Assembly (NCBI GenBank): GCA_024278415.1
Contig: JAJRTI010000133.1
Span: 1 to 5,201 of the forward strand
DNA length: 5,201 bases
Direction of reading: 5' to 3'
From: Planctomycetota bacterium
GTDB lineage: Bacteria > Planctomycetota > Brocadiia > JAJRTI01
The translations under genes and the position numbers were made by a program. The stretch's first letter is position 1, and each line of letters begins with the position of its first letter. This document shows, in pieces, positions 1-5,201 of this stretch. The notes beneath the pieces are model-generated. The model did no database searches. It was given only the letters and a program-made list of their open reading frames with translations, and was not told the DNA's origin.

Positions 1-62
1 TGCTTCGGCCGGTGAGGCCAGCCGCTGCTTCGTGGGATGCCAACGGAACGGAGACCCTACCG

Positions 63-1310
63 ATGATCGCTACACGCTCGTCCCTCTCAGCAGTCGCGCT
101 CGCGGTCGCCGCGCTAGCGTCGCCTTGTCTGAACGCGGCCCCGGCGAAGCCGCGCGGCGCGGCGAGCTTTTTCGTTGTGGAGGCCACAAGCCTCAAGCAA
201 GGCCCGAAGGTGCTCTTCCTGTCCGACGCCAAGGTCTCTATCGGCGCGGCGTACTCCCCACGCGCGATCAGGGTGACGGTGGCCGCGGCGACGAAGGCTC
301 ACCTCGCCATCTGGACCGGCAAAGCGCCGCGCAACGTCTTCATCGGTTTGGAAAAGCTCGACGCTGCCAAGTGGACGTACCAAGCGAAGTCGCAGCACGT
401 GCGATTGGCCATCGAGCCCGGAACGACAAAGCTTGAGATCCGGTTCGACGATCTGGCGTCGCTCGCGCCCGTCGTGGCCGACGTGCCACTCGTGCTGTGC
501 GATGCGAAGTGGCAGGCGTTGCAGCGCATGGGGACCATCAAACTTGTCTGTGGCAATGATCGTGCCCGGGGCCGCGGCACATGGGAGGGCCCCGGCGGCG
601 TCTACCGAGCGCGGGCCGTGGGCATGCGCGCAGGTGCAGGGCCGCTGCGGATGGCCGTGTCGGGCGTTGCAGGGATTTCGGCTAGCGGGTCAAAGGGGAC
701 GCTGAGTGCGGATGCCGGCGCGGAGCTGATGCTGCTCAAGGCCGCCACCATCGGCCTGAGCGGCGCGACGGTGGCGACAATGCCGCCGCTCAAGGAGGTC
801 CAGCTACAGCTTGTCACGCGCATTGCCGCGATGCGCCAGGTCTCGAAGCAGGAACTGGCCGCGAAGCCGGGCGTCCTCATCGAGGCCGAGGCGTTTACAT
901 CTGAGGGCGGCGGCAAGATCAAGAAGAGCACGGAGCACGGCAACACGAGCGGCGGCGCGTGCATCTGGTCGTGGTCGACTGCCGGCCATTGGATCGCCTG
1001 GCGGTTCAACGTCGCCAAGGCCGGGCGCTACACCCTCGCCATCACCGCCGCGACGGCCGAAGAGGTCGCGATCCGCGGCCTGGCTATCGACGGGCAGCCG
1101 GTTCCGGGCGCGGGCCTCGTGGCATTCACGCGCACCGGCAGCGGCTGGGGCCGTAGCGACCCTGCGGAGTGGCAGGCGTTCACGCCGGTTGACGGGACCG
1201 GCAAGCCAATCACCATCGTCCTGAGCCGGGGCAAGCACGAACTGCGGCTCAAGAACGAGTTGGGGCAGCACCTGAACGTGGACTGTATTCTGCTCACGCC
1301 TGTGAAGTAG
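63..1310 (+). CDS. Secreted protein with C-terminal CBM6/CBM35-like carbohydrate-binding domain
   Basis: A 415-residue protein, probably exported. The ATG at 63 is preferred because GGAG at 50-53 sits 9 bases upstream and because the product then opens with a normal signal peptide: Arg-5, a hydrophobic Ala/Val/Leu stretch at about 8-20, and a likely cleavage site near Ala25-Ala26. An in-frame GTG at 12 would put 17 polar residues in front of it. Cys22 follows a proline, so this is not a lipobox. Residues about 30-270 alternate short hydrophobic and polar stretches as in beta-sandwich proteins; I recognise no family there. Residues about 271-415 begin with the I-E-A-E motif (Glu274, Glu276) and carry several Trp residues, then a KHELRLKN-type strand and a final DCILL strand, as in CBM6/CBM35-like sugar-binding modules. 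No glycosidase or other catalytic domain is visible, so it may be a binding or surface protein. It appears functionally unrelated to the downstream cluster. The domain call is by pattern only. Confidence 0.8.
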   Translation: MIATRSSLSAVALAVAALASPCLNAAPAKPRGAASFFVVEATSLKQGPKVLFLSDAKVSIGAAYSPRAIRVTVAAATKAHLAIWTGKAPRNVFIGLEKLDAAKWTYQAKSQHVRLAIEPGTTKLEIRFDDLASLAPVVADVPLVLCDAKWQALQRMGTIKLVCGNDRARGRGTWEGPGGVYRARAVGMRAGAGPLRMAVSGVAGISASGSKGTLSADAGAELMLLKAATIGLSGATVATMPPLKEVQLQLVTRIAAMRQVSKQELAAKPGVLIEAEAFTSEGGGKIKKSTEHGNTSGGACIWSWSTAGHWIAWRFNVAKAGRYTLAITAATAEEVAIRGLAIDGQPVPGAGLVAFTRTGSGWGRSDPAEWQAFTPVDGTGKPITIVLSRGKHELRLKNELGQHLNVDCILLTPVK

Positions 1311-1313
1311 CGG

Positions 1314-1346
1314 GGCCGGCACCGCGGTTCATAGCCGGCCGGTTTT
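1314..1346 (+). terminator. Possible rho-independent terminator after the secreted-protein gene
   Basis: GGCCGGC at 1314-1320 pairs perfectly with GCCGGCC at 1334-1340, giving a 7-bp all-GC stem with a 13-base loop. Two G residues and then TTTT (1343-1346) follow. It starts four bases after the stop codon at 1308-1310, the expected place. The T run is short and the loop is large, and the loop contains its own palindrome (ACCGCGGT, 1321-1328), so termination strength is uncertain. Confidence 0.45.
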
Positions 1347-1432
1347 GGCCAGTCAGACGTGGAGAGGCACGGCCATGCCCCGCCCTCGTACCCGCAGGCG
1401 AAGGGCTGGCCGTCGCGGGAGATGGGATGCAC

Positions 1433-1461
1433 TTGAACTGATGACAAGACAGGTGTTCAAT
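1433..1461 (+). promoter_or_regulatory. Weak sigma70-like promoter candidate upstream of the nuclease cluster
   Basis: TTGAAC (1433-1438) and TTCAAT (1456-1461) are 17 bases apart and each matches 4 of 6 consensus positions. TTGAAC and GTTCAA (1455-1460) are also perfect inverted copies, so the pair could instead be an operator or chance. It is the best candidate I can see for driving the downstream genes. Such matches are common by chance, and a GC-rich host may use other promoter forms. Confidence 0.2.
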
Positions 1462-1576
1462 GGGCCCGTCATCGTTTACGGGATGGGGAGTCATGTCGTT
1501 GGCACGTGCGCGCGGGCAAGCACATCACAAGCGGAGACACCACCACCGATATGAACAATTTTGGCGAAAAGGTTTT

Positions 1577-1594
1577 CACGCAAAGACGCAAAGG
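1577..1594 (+). repeat. Short ACGCAAAG tandem repeat, left copy (two units)
   Basis: Two adjacent perfect copies of the 8-mer ACGCAAAG (1578-1585 and 1586-1593) form CACGCAAAGACGCAAAGG. A related three-unit version lies at 2703-2729, at the far end of the nuclease gene. From the ribosome binding site that sets the nuclease start, this copy lies in the untranslated leader. Similar CACGCAAAG-type motifs are, to my knowledge, scattered in many environmental bacterial genomes, often at gene edges; their origin is unclear to me. Confidence 0.65.
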
Positions 1595-1615
1595 CAGAGC
1601 AGAGGCAGAAAGATG

Positions 1616-1621
1616 AAGGAA
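1616..1621 (+). promoter_or_regulatory. Ribosome binding site setting the nuclease start at 1630
   Basis: AAGGAA lies 8 bases before the ATG at 1630. It decides the start against an in-frame TTG at 1561, which has no comparable site and would translate the repeat. An in-frame GTG at 1627 touches the ATG and cannot be excluded, but would add only one residue. Confidence 0.6.
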
Positions 1622-2321
1622 ACACTGTGATGGCGAAGAAGGCAAAGACGAAGACGCGTGCAGTCGCCAAGAAGCAGGATGAGCTTGAGCCGAGGAAGGC
1701 CGAACGCCTGCTGTCCGACATTCGGGAGTTGATCGCGGAGACCCGCGAGCGTGTTGCCGCGGTGGTCAACTCCGGAATGGTCATGCTCTATTGGAGTATT
1801 GGTGCGCGGATTCGCGAGGACATTCTTGGTGACGAGCGAGCGGAATACGGCCAACGCGTCATTGAGCGGCTCAGCGAACGTCTCACATCCGAGTACGGCA
1901 GCGGTTTCGGCCGGCGCAACCTCTTCAATATGGTGCGTTTTGCGGAGGTCTTCACCGATCGCAAGATTGTGCACGCGCTGAGTGCACAATTGAGTTGGAC
2001 GCATCTCCGAGAGATCATCCCTATCGACGCCCCCCTCAAACGCGGCTTCTACGCGGAGATGTGCCGCGTCGAACGCTGGGGCACGCGCACGTTGTGCAAG
2101 AAGATGGGCAGCATGCTCTACGAGCGTACGGCTTTGTCAAAGAAACCTGCCAAGCTTGCCAAGCAGGAGCTGGACGCGCTGCGCGACGAGGACAAGCTTA
2201 CGCCCGATCTCGTGTTCCGCGATCCGTACTTCCTCGATTTCCTGGGCTTGAAGGACACGTACAGCGAGAAGGACGTGGAAAGCGCGATTCTGCGGGAGAT
2301 GGAGAGCTTCATCTTGGAGCT

Positions 2322-2331
2322 GGGGGGTGGG
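2322..2331 (+). other. Frameshift site (G6-T-G3 run) inside the nuclease gene
   Basis: The run is six G, one T, three G. Upstream codons read L-E-L-G in the first frame; downstream the family-like GFSFVARQKR reads in the frame one base later. Removing one G from either G block restores LELG(V/G)GFSFVARQ, which fits the family pattern of LELGxGFxFVxRQ. The break thus lies at a homopolymer, where both polymerase slippage and sequencing errors concentrate. Confidence 0.85.
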
Positions 2332-2702
2332 CTTCTCGTTCGTCGCTCGGCAGAAGCGCATCACGGTCGACGACGAGGACTACTACTTGGACCTGCTGTT
2401 TTACCATCGTCGGCTCGGCCGACTCGTGGTCATCGAGTTGAAGCTGGGCAAGTTCCGCGCCGCGGACAAGGGGCAGATGGAGCTGTATCTGCGCTGGCTC
2501 GACAAGTACGAGCGCGAGCCCAGCGAGGAGTCGCCGTTGGGGCTTCTCCTGTGCGCCGGCAAGTCGGCCGAGCGCGTGGAACTGTTAGAGTTGGAGCGCA
2601 GCGGCATACGCGTGGCCGAGTATCTCACTGGTCTGCCGCCGAAGGATGTGCTGGAGCGCAAGCTGCACGACGCGATTCTGCTCGCGCGGGAGCGACTGGA
2701 AC

Positions 2703-2729
2703 TCACGCAAAGGCGCGAAGACGCAAAGG
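2703..2729 (+). repeat. Short ACGCAAAG tandem repeat, right copy (three units)
   Basis: Three adjacent 8-mers ACGCAAAG, GCGCGAAG and ACGCAAAG (2705-2728) sit within TCACGCAAAG...ACGCAAAGG. It matches the left copy at 1577-1594 with one extra middle unit. It lies inside the 3' end of the nuclease reading frame and supplies its final residues (about LTQRREDAKG); the stop codon follows 11 bases after the repeat. Confidence 0.65.
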
Positions 2730-2742
2730 GGGCGGGAGAGTG

Positions 2743-2997
2743 ATGGGACCGTCCTGTTCAGCGATGTGGCAGCGGGGACGGCCCAACAGGAACACTCGCC
2801 TCATAGCATCCACTCTTGTTGCCTTGCTTGGCCGTAAGGAGCAGGAAGGCATAGCGGAATACTTGACGAGAGCGAACGGCAGACTCCACGGCCTTGAGCA
2901 ATCGTTCGCAGAGCAGATCAGTAGGCTAAGAGTGTACCGTACCGCCATGATCTCCGCCGCCATCGCCGGCAAGATTGACGTCCAGAGGATGGTGTAG
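2743..2997 (+). pseudogene. hsdS: Orphan C-terminal tail of a type I restriction specificity subunit (HsdS)
   Basis: This 84-codon frame starts at an ATG overlapping the nuclease stop (TGATG at 2741-2745) with purine-rich sequence before it. From about residue 31 it matches the end of HsdS proteins: an EQEGIAEYL helix start, a coiled-coil helix with LEQSFAEQISRLR, then the hallmark ending YRTAMISAAIAGKIDVQ, equivalent to YR..LISAAVTGKIDV in HsdS. Intact HsdS proteins have about 400 residues with two target-recognition domains; here none is present, and the first 30 residues (Arg/Asn-rich, ending STLVALL) are not recognisably HsdS. It cannot recognise DNA alone. It is probably the remnant of a specificity gene whose front was lost when the preceding nuclease segment arrived, although its start, coupling and intact frame mean a small helical protein could still be made. 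Confidence 0.75.
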
Positions 2998-2999
2998 CT

Positions 3000-4229
3000 G
3001 TGCTTCTCTCCTGGCAGATACGCTATCTCGACACGCGTGACAGGGAATTCAAGGATCGCCACCTATGGCTTGAGACGGACCAACTCGACCCAGTCACGCG
3101 AGCAGCCGTCGAAGCGACTTACGACATGCAGGAATCATGGCACAGTCGCGAGATGGTGCGCTTTCGCCATCTCTTTGAGGAGAGGGAGCAATCAAAGGCC
3201 GAGCTGCAAGATACCTTTGCCCGGCACGGACGCATGGACAGCTTCACCATCGTGGATTACGTCGAAGATGAGATGGGCAAGGAGTTGAGCAAAAACGAGG
3301 TGGCCAAGGTCTTGACCGGCAACCCGGAGGCACTGATGCTCCCAGCGCAGGCCATGCAACACGATGTGGACTACCTGATTTCACCCAAGCCCCCGATCAT
3401 GATCGACGAGGTCGCGCTGTCGGACGAGCAACTCGGTGTTCTTGGCTACTTCGCGCGAGACCCTCGGGAGATGACTGCGTCCGCCTTCTTGAAGGAAGGC
3501 CCCGGGAGTCTGAAGCGTCAAGGCAACAGCGCGGTGACGCTTCACACGGCTGTCACTGACGAGGAGATCCGATCCTTCGTCACGATCTTCCGGCGTCTGT
3601 ACATGGTAAGAGAGCCAGCCAACTTCCTCAAAGCCGTCGCGGCCTTCTCAGAGGCCACTGGGGACTTCCCGCTGACCAACTGGGTCTGTGGTGTCGCTAG
3701 GGCTTATGAACAAGACCTCCAGGGCAAGCCCACGTTAGTGCCTATCGTCGGGAGGAGCGACTGGCCCTTTACCCGGAAGCGCTTGATCGACGTGTTCCTC
3801 TACACGCAGTACGCTCACCAGCCCGACGAGCAGCGGGCCAGGCAGTTTCAAGAGTGCTTGGCTTCGGCGGACAGCCAGCTTCCCCTGCTGACCTGGATGT
3901 TCTTGAAGGAGTTGCGGTATTGCGCGGGGCCCATGCGAAGCGCAGGGGTTATCATTGCCAGGTTCTACGACCGGTACTGCCAGCACCATGACGTCTCTGC
4001 TGATGTTTTGGCATCCGTGTCCGACGCGAATCCTGGGATCGGGACGCGGGAGAAGAAAGAGGAGCGCTGCGAACGGATACTGCAAGAGAAGGCCAATGAA
4101 CTGGCCGAGGCGATGTGGCAGGAGAAAGACCCGCCGCCGGGCGGCCCAACGCAGTTCCTCGACGAGGCGCGTCGGCAGTTGGAGGCGGCGATCAGTGCCC
4201 AAGCCGCAGCAAGCAAGGAGGCAAGCTGA
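3000..4229 (+). CDS. Uncharacterised 409-residue protein between the HsdS tail and Fic
   Basis: I do not recognise this family. The GTG at 3000 is chosen because it is 2 bases after the preceding stop, AGAGGA at 2984-2989 lies 10 bases upstream, and the first residues ([20 protein letters not shown]) look like real, conserved-type protein; the next internal Met is residue 43. No signal peptide or membrane segment is visible, so it should be cytoplasmic. Residues 1-125 are charged and mixed helical. Residues 135-240 contain helix-forming stretches such as [13 protein letters not shown] and [16 protein letters not shown]. Residues 255-330 are aromatic-rich ([29 protein letters not shown]). After 349 it becomes a Lys/Glu/Ala-rich likely coiled coil broken by a Pro/Gly run at 378-383. 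No nuclease, ATPase, methyltransferase or HEPN motif is apparent. It ends overlapping the fic start codon, so it is probably co-translated with Fic and could be a partner of Fic or of the hsd system; that is inference from position only. Confidence 0.85.
   Translation: MLLSWQIRYLDTRDREFKDRHLWLETDQLDPVTRAAVEATYDMQESWHSREMVRFRHLFEEREQSKAELQDTFARHGRMDSFTIVDYVEDEMGKELSKNEVAKVLTGNPEALMLPAQAMQHDVDYLISPKPPIMIDEVALSDEQLGVLGYFARDPREMTASAFLKEGPGSLKRQGNSAVTLHTAVTDEEIRSFVTIFRRLYMVREPANFLKAVAAFSEATGDFPLTNWVCGVARAYEQDLQGKPTLVPIVGRSDWPFTRKRLIDVFLYTQYAHQPDEQRARQFQECLASADSQLPLLTWMFLKELRYCAGPMRSAGVIIARFYDRYCQHHDVSADVLASVSDANPGIGTREKKEERCERILQEKANELAEAMWQEKDPPPGGPTQFLDEARRQLEAAISAQAAASKEAS
4215..4221 (+). promoter_or_regulatory. 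Strong Shine-Dalgarno site for fic
   Basis: AAGGAGG, a near-perfect anti-16S match, lies 7 bases before the fic ATG at 4229 and inside the last codons of the preceding gene. It is the strongest site seen in the window and points to efficient coupled translation of Fic. Confidence 0.7.
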
Positions 4230-5201
4230 TGCCCAAGCACAAGCTCCAGCCCAAGTTCACGATCACGAACGCGATCTCCGCGGCGCTGACGCGAATCGAG
4301 CGCGCGCGGGGGTTCCTGGAAGCCGCGACACTATCCGAGGACTGGGTGCGTCGCATGGGCGACCGAGCGCTCGTGCTGGAGGCGCACCACACGACCCACA
4401 TCGAAGGCACGCGGCTCACGCTTGAGCAGGCCCAGCGGATTCTTGCGGGCGAGTCGGTGCCTGAGGCGGACCCGGATGACGCGCGGGAGCTGCTGAACTA
4501 TCGCCAAGCGTTCGACTTCGTGTCCGAGTACCTCGATAGCGGATCACCCATCACGGAGGGCCTTGTGAGGGAGATCCACAAGCGCCTGGTCCAAGGCGTG
4601 CGAGGTGGCGCGGCGAAGCCTGGCCAATACCGCAAGGTGCAGAACTACGTGGTCAACTCGTCCACCGGCGAGACGATCTACACCCCGCCCCCCGCGCAGG
4701 GCGTGCCCGCGCTGATGAGGGAGTTGATGGACTGGCTGAACCAGGACCACGAAACCCATCCCGTACTCGTCAGCGGCATCGCGCAGTTCCGATTGGTGCA
4801 CATCCACCCGTTCCTCGATGGCAACGGCCGGACCTCGCGTCTGCTGTCGACGCTGTGCCTCTACCGCGCGGGCTACGACTTCAAGCGGATCTTCACGATC
4901 AGCGAGTTCTACGACCGGGACCGGCCCGCGTTCTACCGCGCGATTCAGAGCGTGCGCGAGGAGGACATGGACATGACGGGCTGGGTCGAGTACTTCGTGA
5001 AGGGCTTGGCCACCCAAATGCAGGAAGTGACCCAGCGCGGCCGGCAGGTGATCAAGCAGGACGTGCTGGCCAGGGAACACGACCTGTCCGAGCGCCAGAC
5101 GCAAGCGCTCGCGCACATTTTGGAGCAGGGCCGGCTCACGATCCAAGACTATGAAGGCTTGTGCCCTTCGGTCACACGTCGCACCCTCCAGAGGGATCTA
5201 A
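4229..5201 (+). CDS. fic: Fic-domain AMP-transferase, class II autoinhibited (3' end beyond window)
   Basis: The frame is open from the ATG at 4229 to the window edge (324 complete codons, no stop), so the gene is partial on the right. Fic enzymes usually transfer AMP from ATP to a hydroxyl side chain of a target protein. The N-terminal Fic_N-type region (about 8-95) contains TTHIEG at 55-60, matching the inhibitory motif (S/T)xxxE(G/N), with Glu59 as the expected blocking glutamate; this makes it class II. The Fic core (about 105-265) has [12 protein letters not shown] at 130-141, a [12 protein letters not shown] flap-like segment, and the catalytic [12 protein letters not shown] at 193-204, a complete HxFx(D/E)GNGRxxR motif with His193 and both Arg residues. 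From about 285 a winged-helix region begins ([16 protein letters not shown], then [10 protein letters not shown] at the edge), typical of this Fic subgroup. Fic genes of this layout often lie in type I restriction operons. Start overlaps the previous stop (TGATG). The target is unknown. Confidence 0.93.
   Translation, partial: MPKHKLQPKFTITNAISAALTRIERARGFLEAATLSEDWVRRMGDRALVLEAHHTTHIEGTRLTLEQAQRILAGESVPEADPDDARELLNYRQAFDFVSEYLDSGSPITEGLVREIHKRLVQGVRGGAAKPGQYRKVQNYVVNSSTGETIYTPPPAQGVPALMRELMDWLNQDHETHPVLVSGIAQFRLVHIHPFLDGNGRTSRLLSTLCLYRAGYDFKRIFTISEFYDRDRPAFYRAIQSVREEDMDMTGWVEYFVKGLATQMQEVTQRGRQVIKQDVLAREHDLSERQTQALAHILEQGRLTIQDYEGLCPSVTRRTLQRDL

Larger units (their letters stand above)
1311..1629. 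other. Intergenic region between the secreted-protein gene and the restriction-type cluster
   Basis: This stretch of 319 bases has no convincing gene. It contains the hairpin at 1314-1340, a weak promoter-like pair at 1433-1461, a short tandem repeat at 1577-1594 and the ribosome binding site at 1616-1621. Small open frames cross it on both strands, but none has a good ribosome binding site plus a recognisable protein. It marks the change from a housekeeping or surface-type gene to an accessory cluster, so it may hold one boundary of a transferred block; no tRNA, attachment site or inverted terminal repeat is visible. Confidence 0.6.
1630..2743 (+). pseudogene. yhcG: YhcG/DUF1016-family PD-(D/E)XK nuclease, split by a frameshift
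   Basis: With one base removed from the G-rich run at 2322-2331, this reads as a 370-residue protein, close to the roughly 375 of E. coli YhcG. A Lys-rich start is followed by the DUF1016 N-terminal domain (about 20-180), with the YWSIG motif at 54-58 and LSWTHLREI at 121-129. The C-terminal nuclease domain (about 228-362) shows the PD-(D/E)XK pattern: Asp254 in YYLDLLFYH, then Glu269 and Lys271 in VVIELKLG. The catalytic residues all survive. As written, the N-terminal 232 or so codons are in one frame and the nuclease domain is in the next (from about 2327, ending with TGA at 2741-2743). YhcG-like nucleases are often found inside type I restriction operons; their exact role there is not settled. 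The last dozen residues come from the right-hand ACGCAAAG repeat. The break may be a true mutation, a slippage switch or a sequencing error. Family assignment is firm; functionality is open. Confidence 0.88.

Noticed and set aside
12..62. GTG extension of the first gene
   Set aside because: It would place 17 polar residues before the signal peptide, while the ATG at 63 has a well-spaced GGAG.
602..1322. Long minus-strand frames opposite the secreted-protein gene
   Set aside because: Shadow frames in GC-rich sequence; the plus strand has signal peptide, ribosome binding site and a coherent domain.
1345..1554. 69-codon plus-strand open frame in the intergenic region
   Set aside because: TTG start without a ribosome binding site, Arg-rich low-information beginning, no recognised family.
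1561..1629. Upstream TTG extension of the nuclease
   Set aside because: It would translate the ACGCAAAG repeat and a Lys/Arg-rich leader, with no site upstream; AAGGAA before the ATG at 1630 is better.
1995..2441. 148-codon plus-strand frame overlapping the nuclease gene
   Set aside because: Alternative frame across both halves of the nuclease; its translation lacks the DUF1016 and PD-(D/E)XK motifs that the accepted frames show.
1577..2729. CRISPR array from the short repeats
   Set aside because: Only two sites with 8-base units, more than 1 kb apart, no spacers and no cas genes.
3735..4202. 155-codon minus-strand open frame
   Set aside because: Antisense to the intact 409-residue gene, no ribosome binding site or recognisable domain.
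4544..5146. 200-codon minus-strand open frame
   Set aside because: It is antisense to the fic catalytic core, whose motifs are intact on the plus strand; its His/Leu/Val/Arg-rich translation is typical of a shadow frame in GC-rich DNA.

Overview
The window is a GC-rich bacterial chromosome segment in which every supported gene lies on the plus strand. The host cannot be named from this sequence. An exported protein with a carbohydrate-binding-like C-terminal domain, next to a restriction-associated cluster and short ACGCAAAG-type dispersed repeats, would suit an environmental bacterium such as a member of the Planctomycetes/Verrucomicrobia/Lentisphaerae group, but that is a guess.

Region 1 (1-1310): one gene for a 415-residue secreted protein with a signal peptide, a beta-rich middle part of unknown family, and a C-terminal domain resembling CBM6/CBM35-type carbohydrate-binding modules. 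A 7-bp GC hairpin followed by T residues comes directly after its stop codon. Region 2 (1311-1629): 319 bases with no convincing gene. It holds that hairpin, one weak promoter-like pair, a short repeat, and the ribosome binding site of the next gene.

Region 3 (1630-5201): a tightly packed cluster in the style of type I restriction loci. (a) A YhcG/DUF1016-family PD-(D/E)XK nuclease gene, complete in content but broken by a +1 frameshift in a G-rich run near 2322-2331. (b) An 84-codon orphan piece matching the C-terminal coiled-coil tail of a type I specificity subunit (HsdS), with no target-recognition domains before it. (c) A 409-residue protein of no family I recognise. (d) A class II Fic AMP-transferase gene that runs off the right edge. 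The junctions are a TGATG overlap (a/b), a 2-base gap (b/c) and another TGATG overlap (c/d), so they look like one transcription unit with coupled translation. YhcG-like nucleases and Fic proteins are both known companions of hsd genes. The likely reading is a rearranged or decaying type I restriction accessory module. No hsdM or hsdR is visible here, and either could lie outside the window.

The points most worth a second look are: the frameshift, and the fact that the unshifted frame runs on without a stop into the HsdS tail; the related ACGCAAAG repeats (two units on one side, three on the other) that bracket the nuclease gene almost exactly, the second one encoding its last residues; and the unknown 409-residue protein held between the HsdS tail and Fic.
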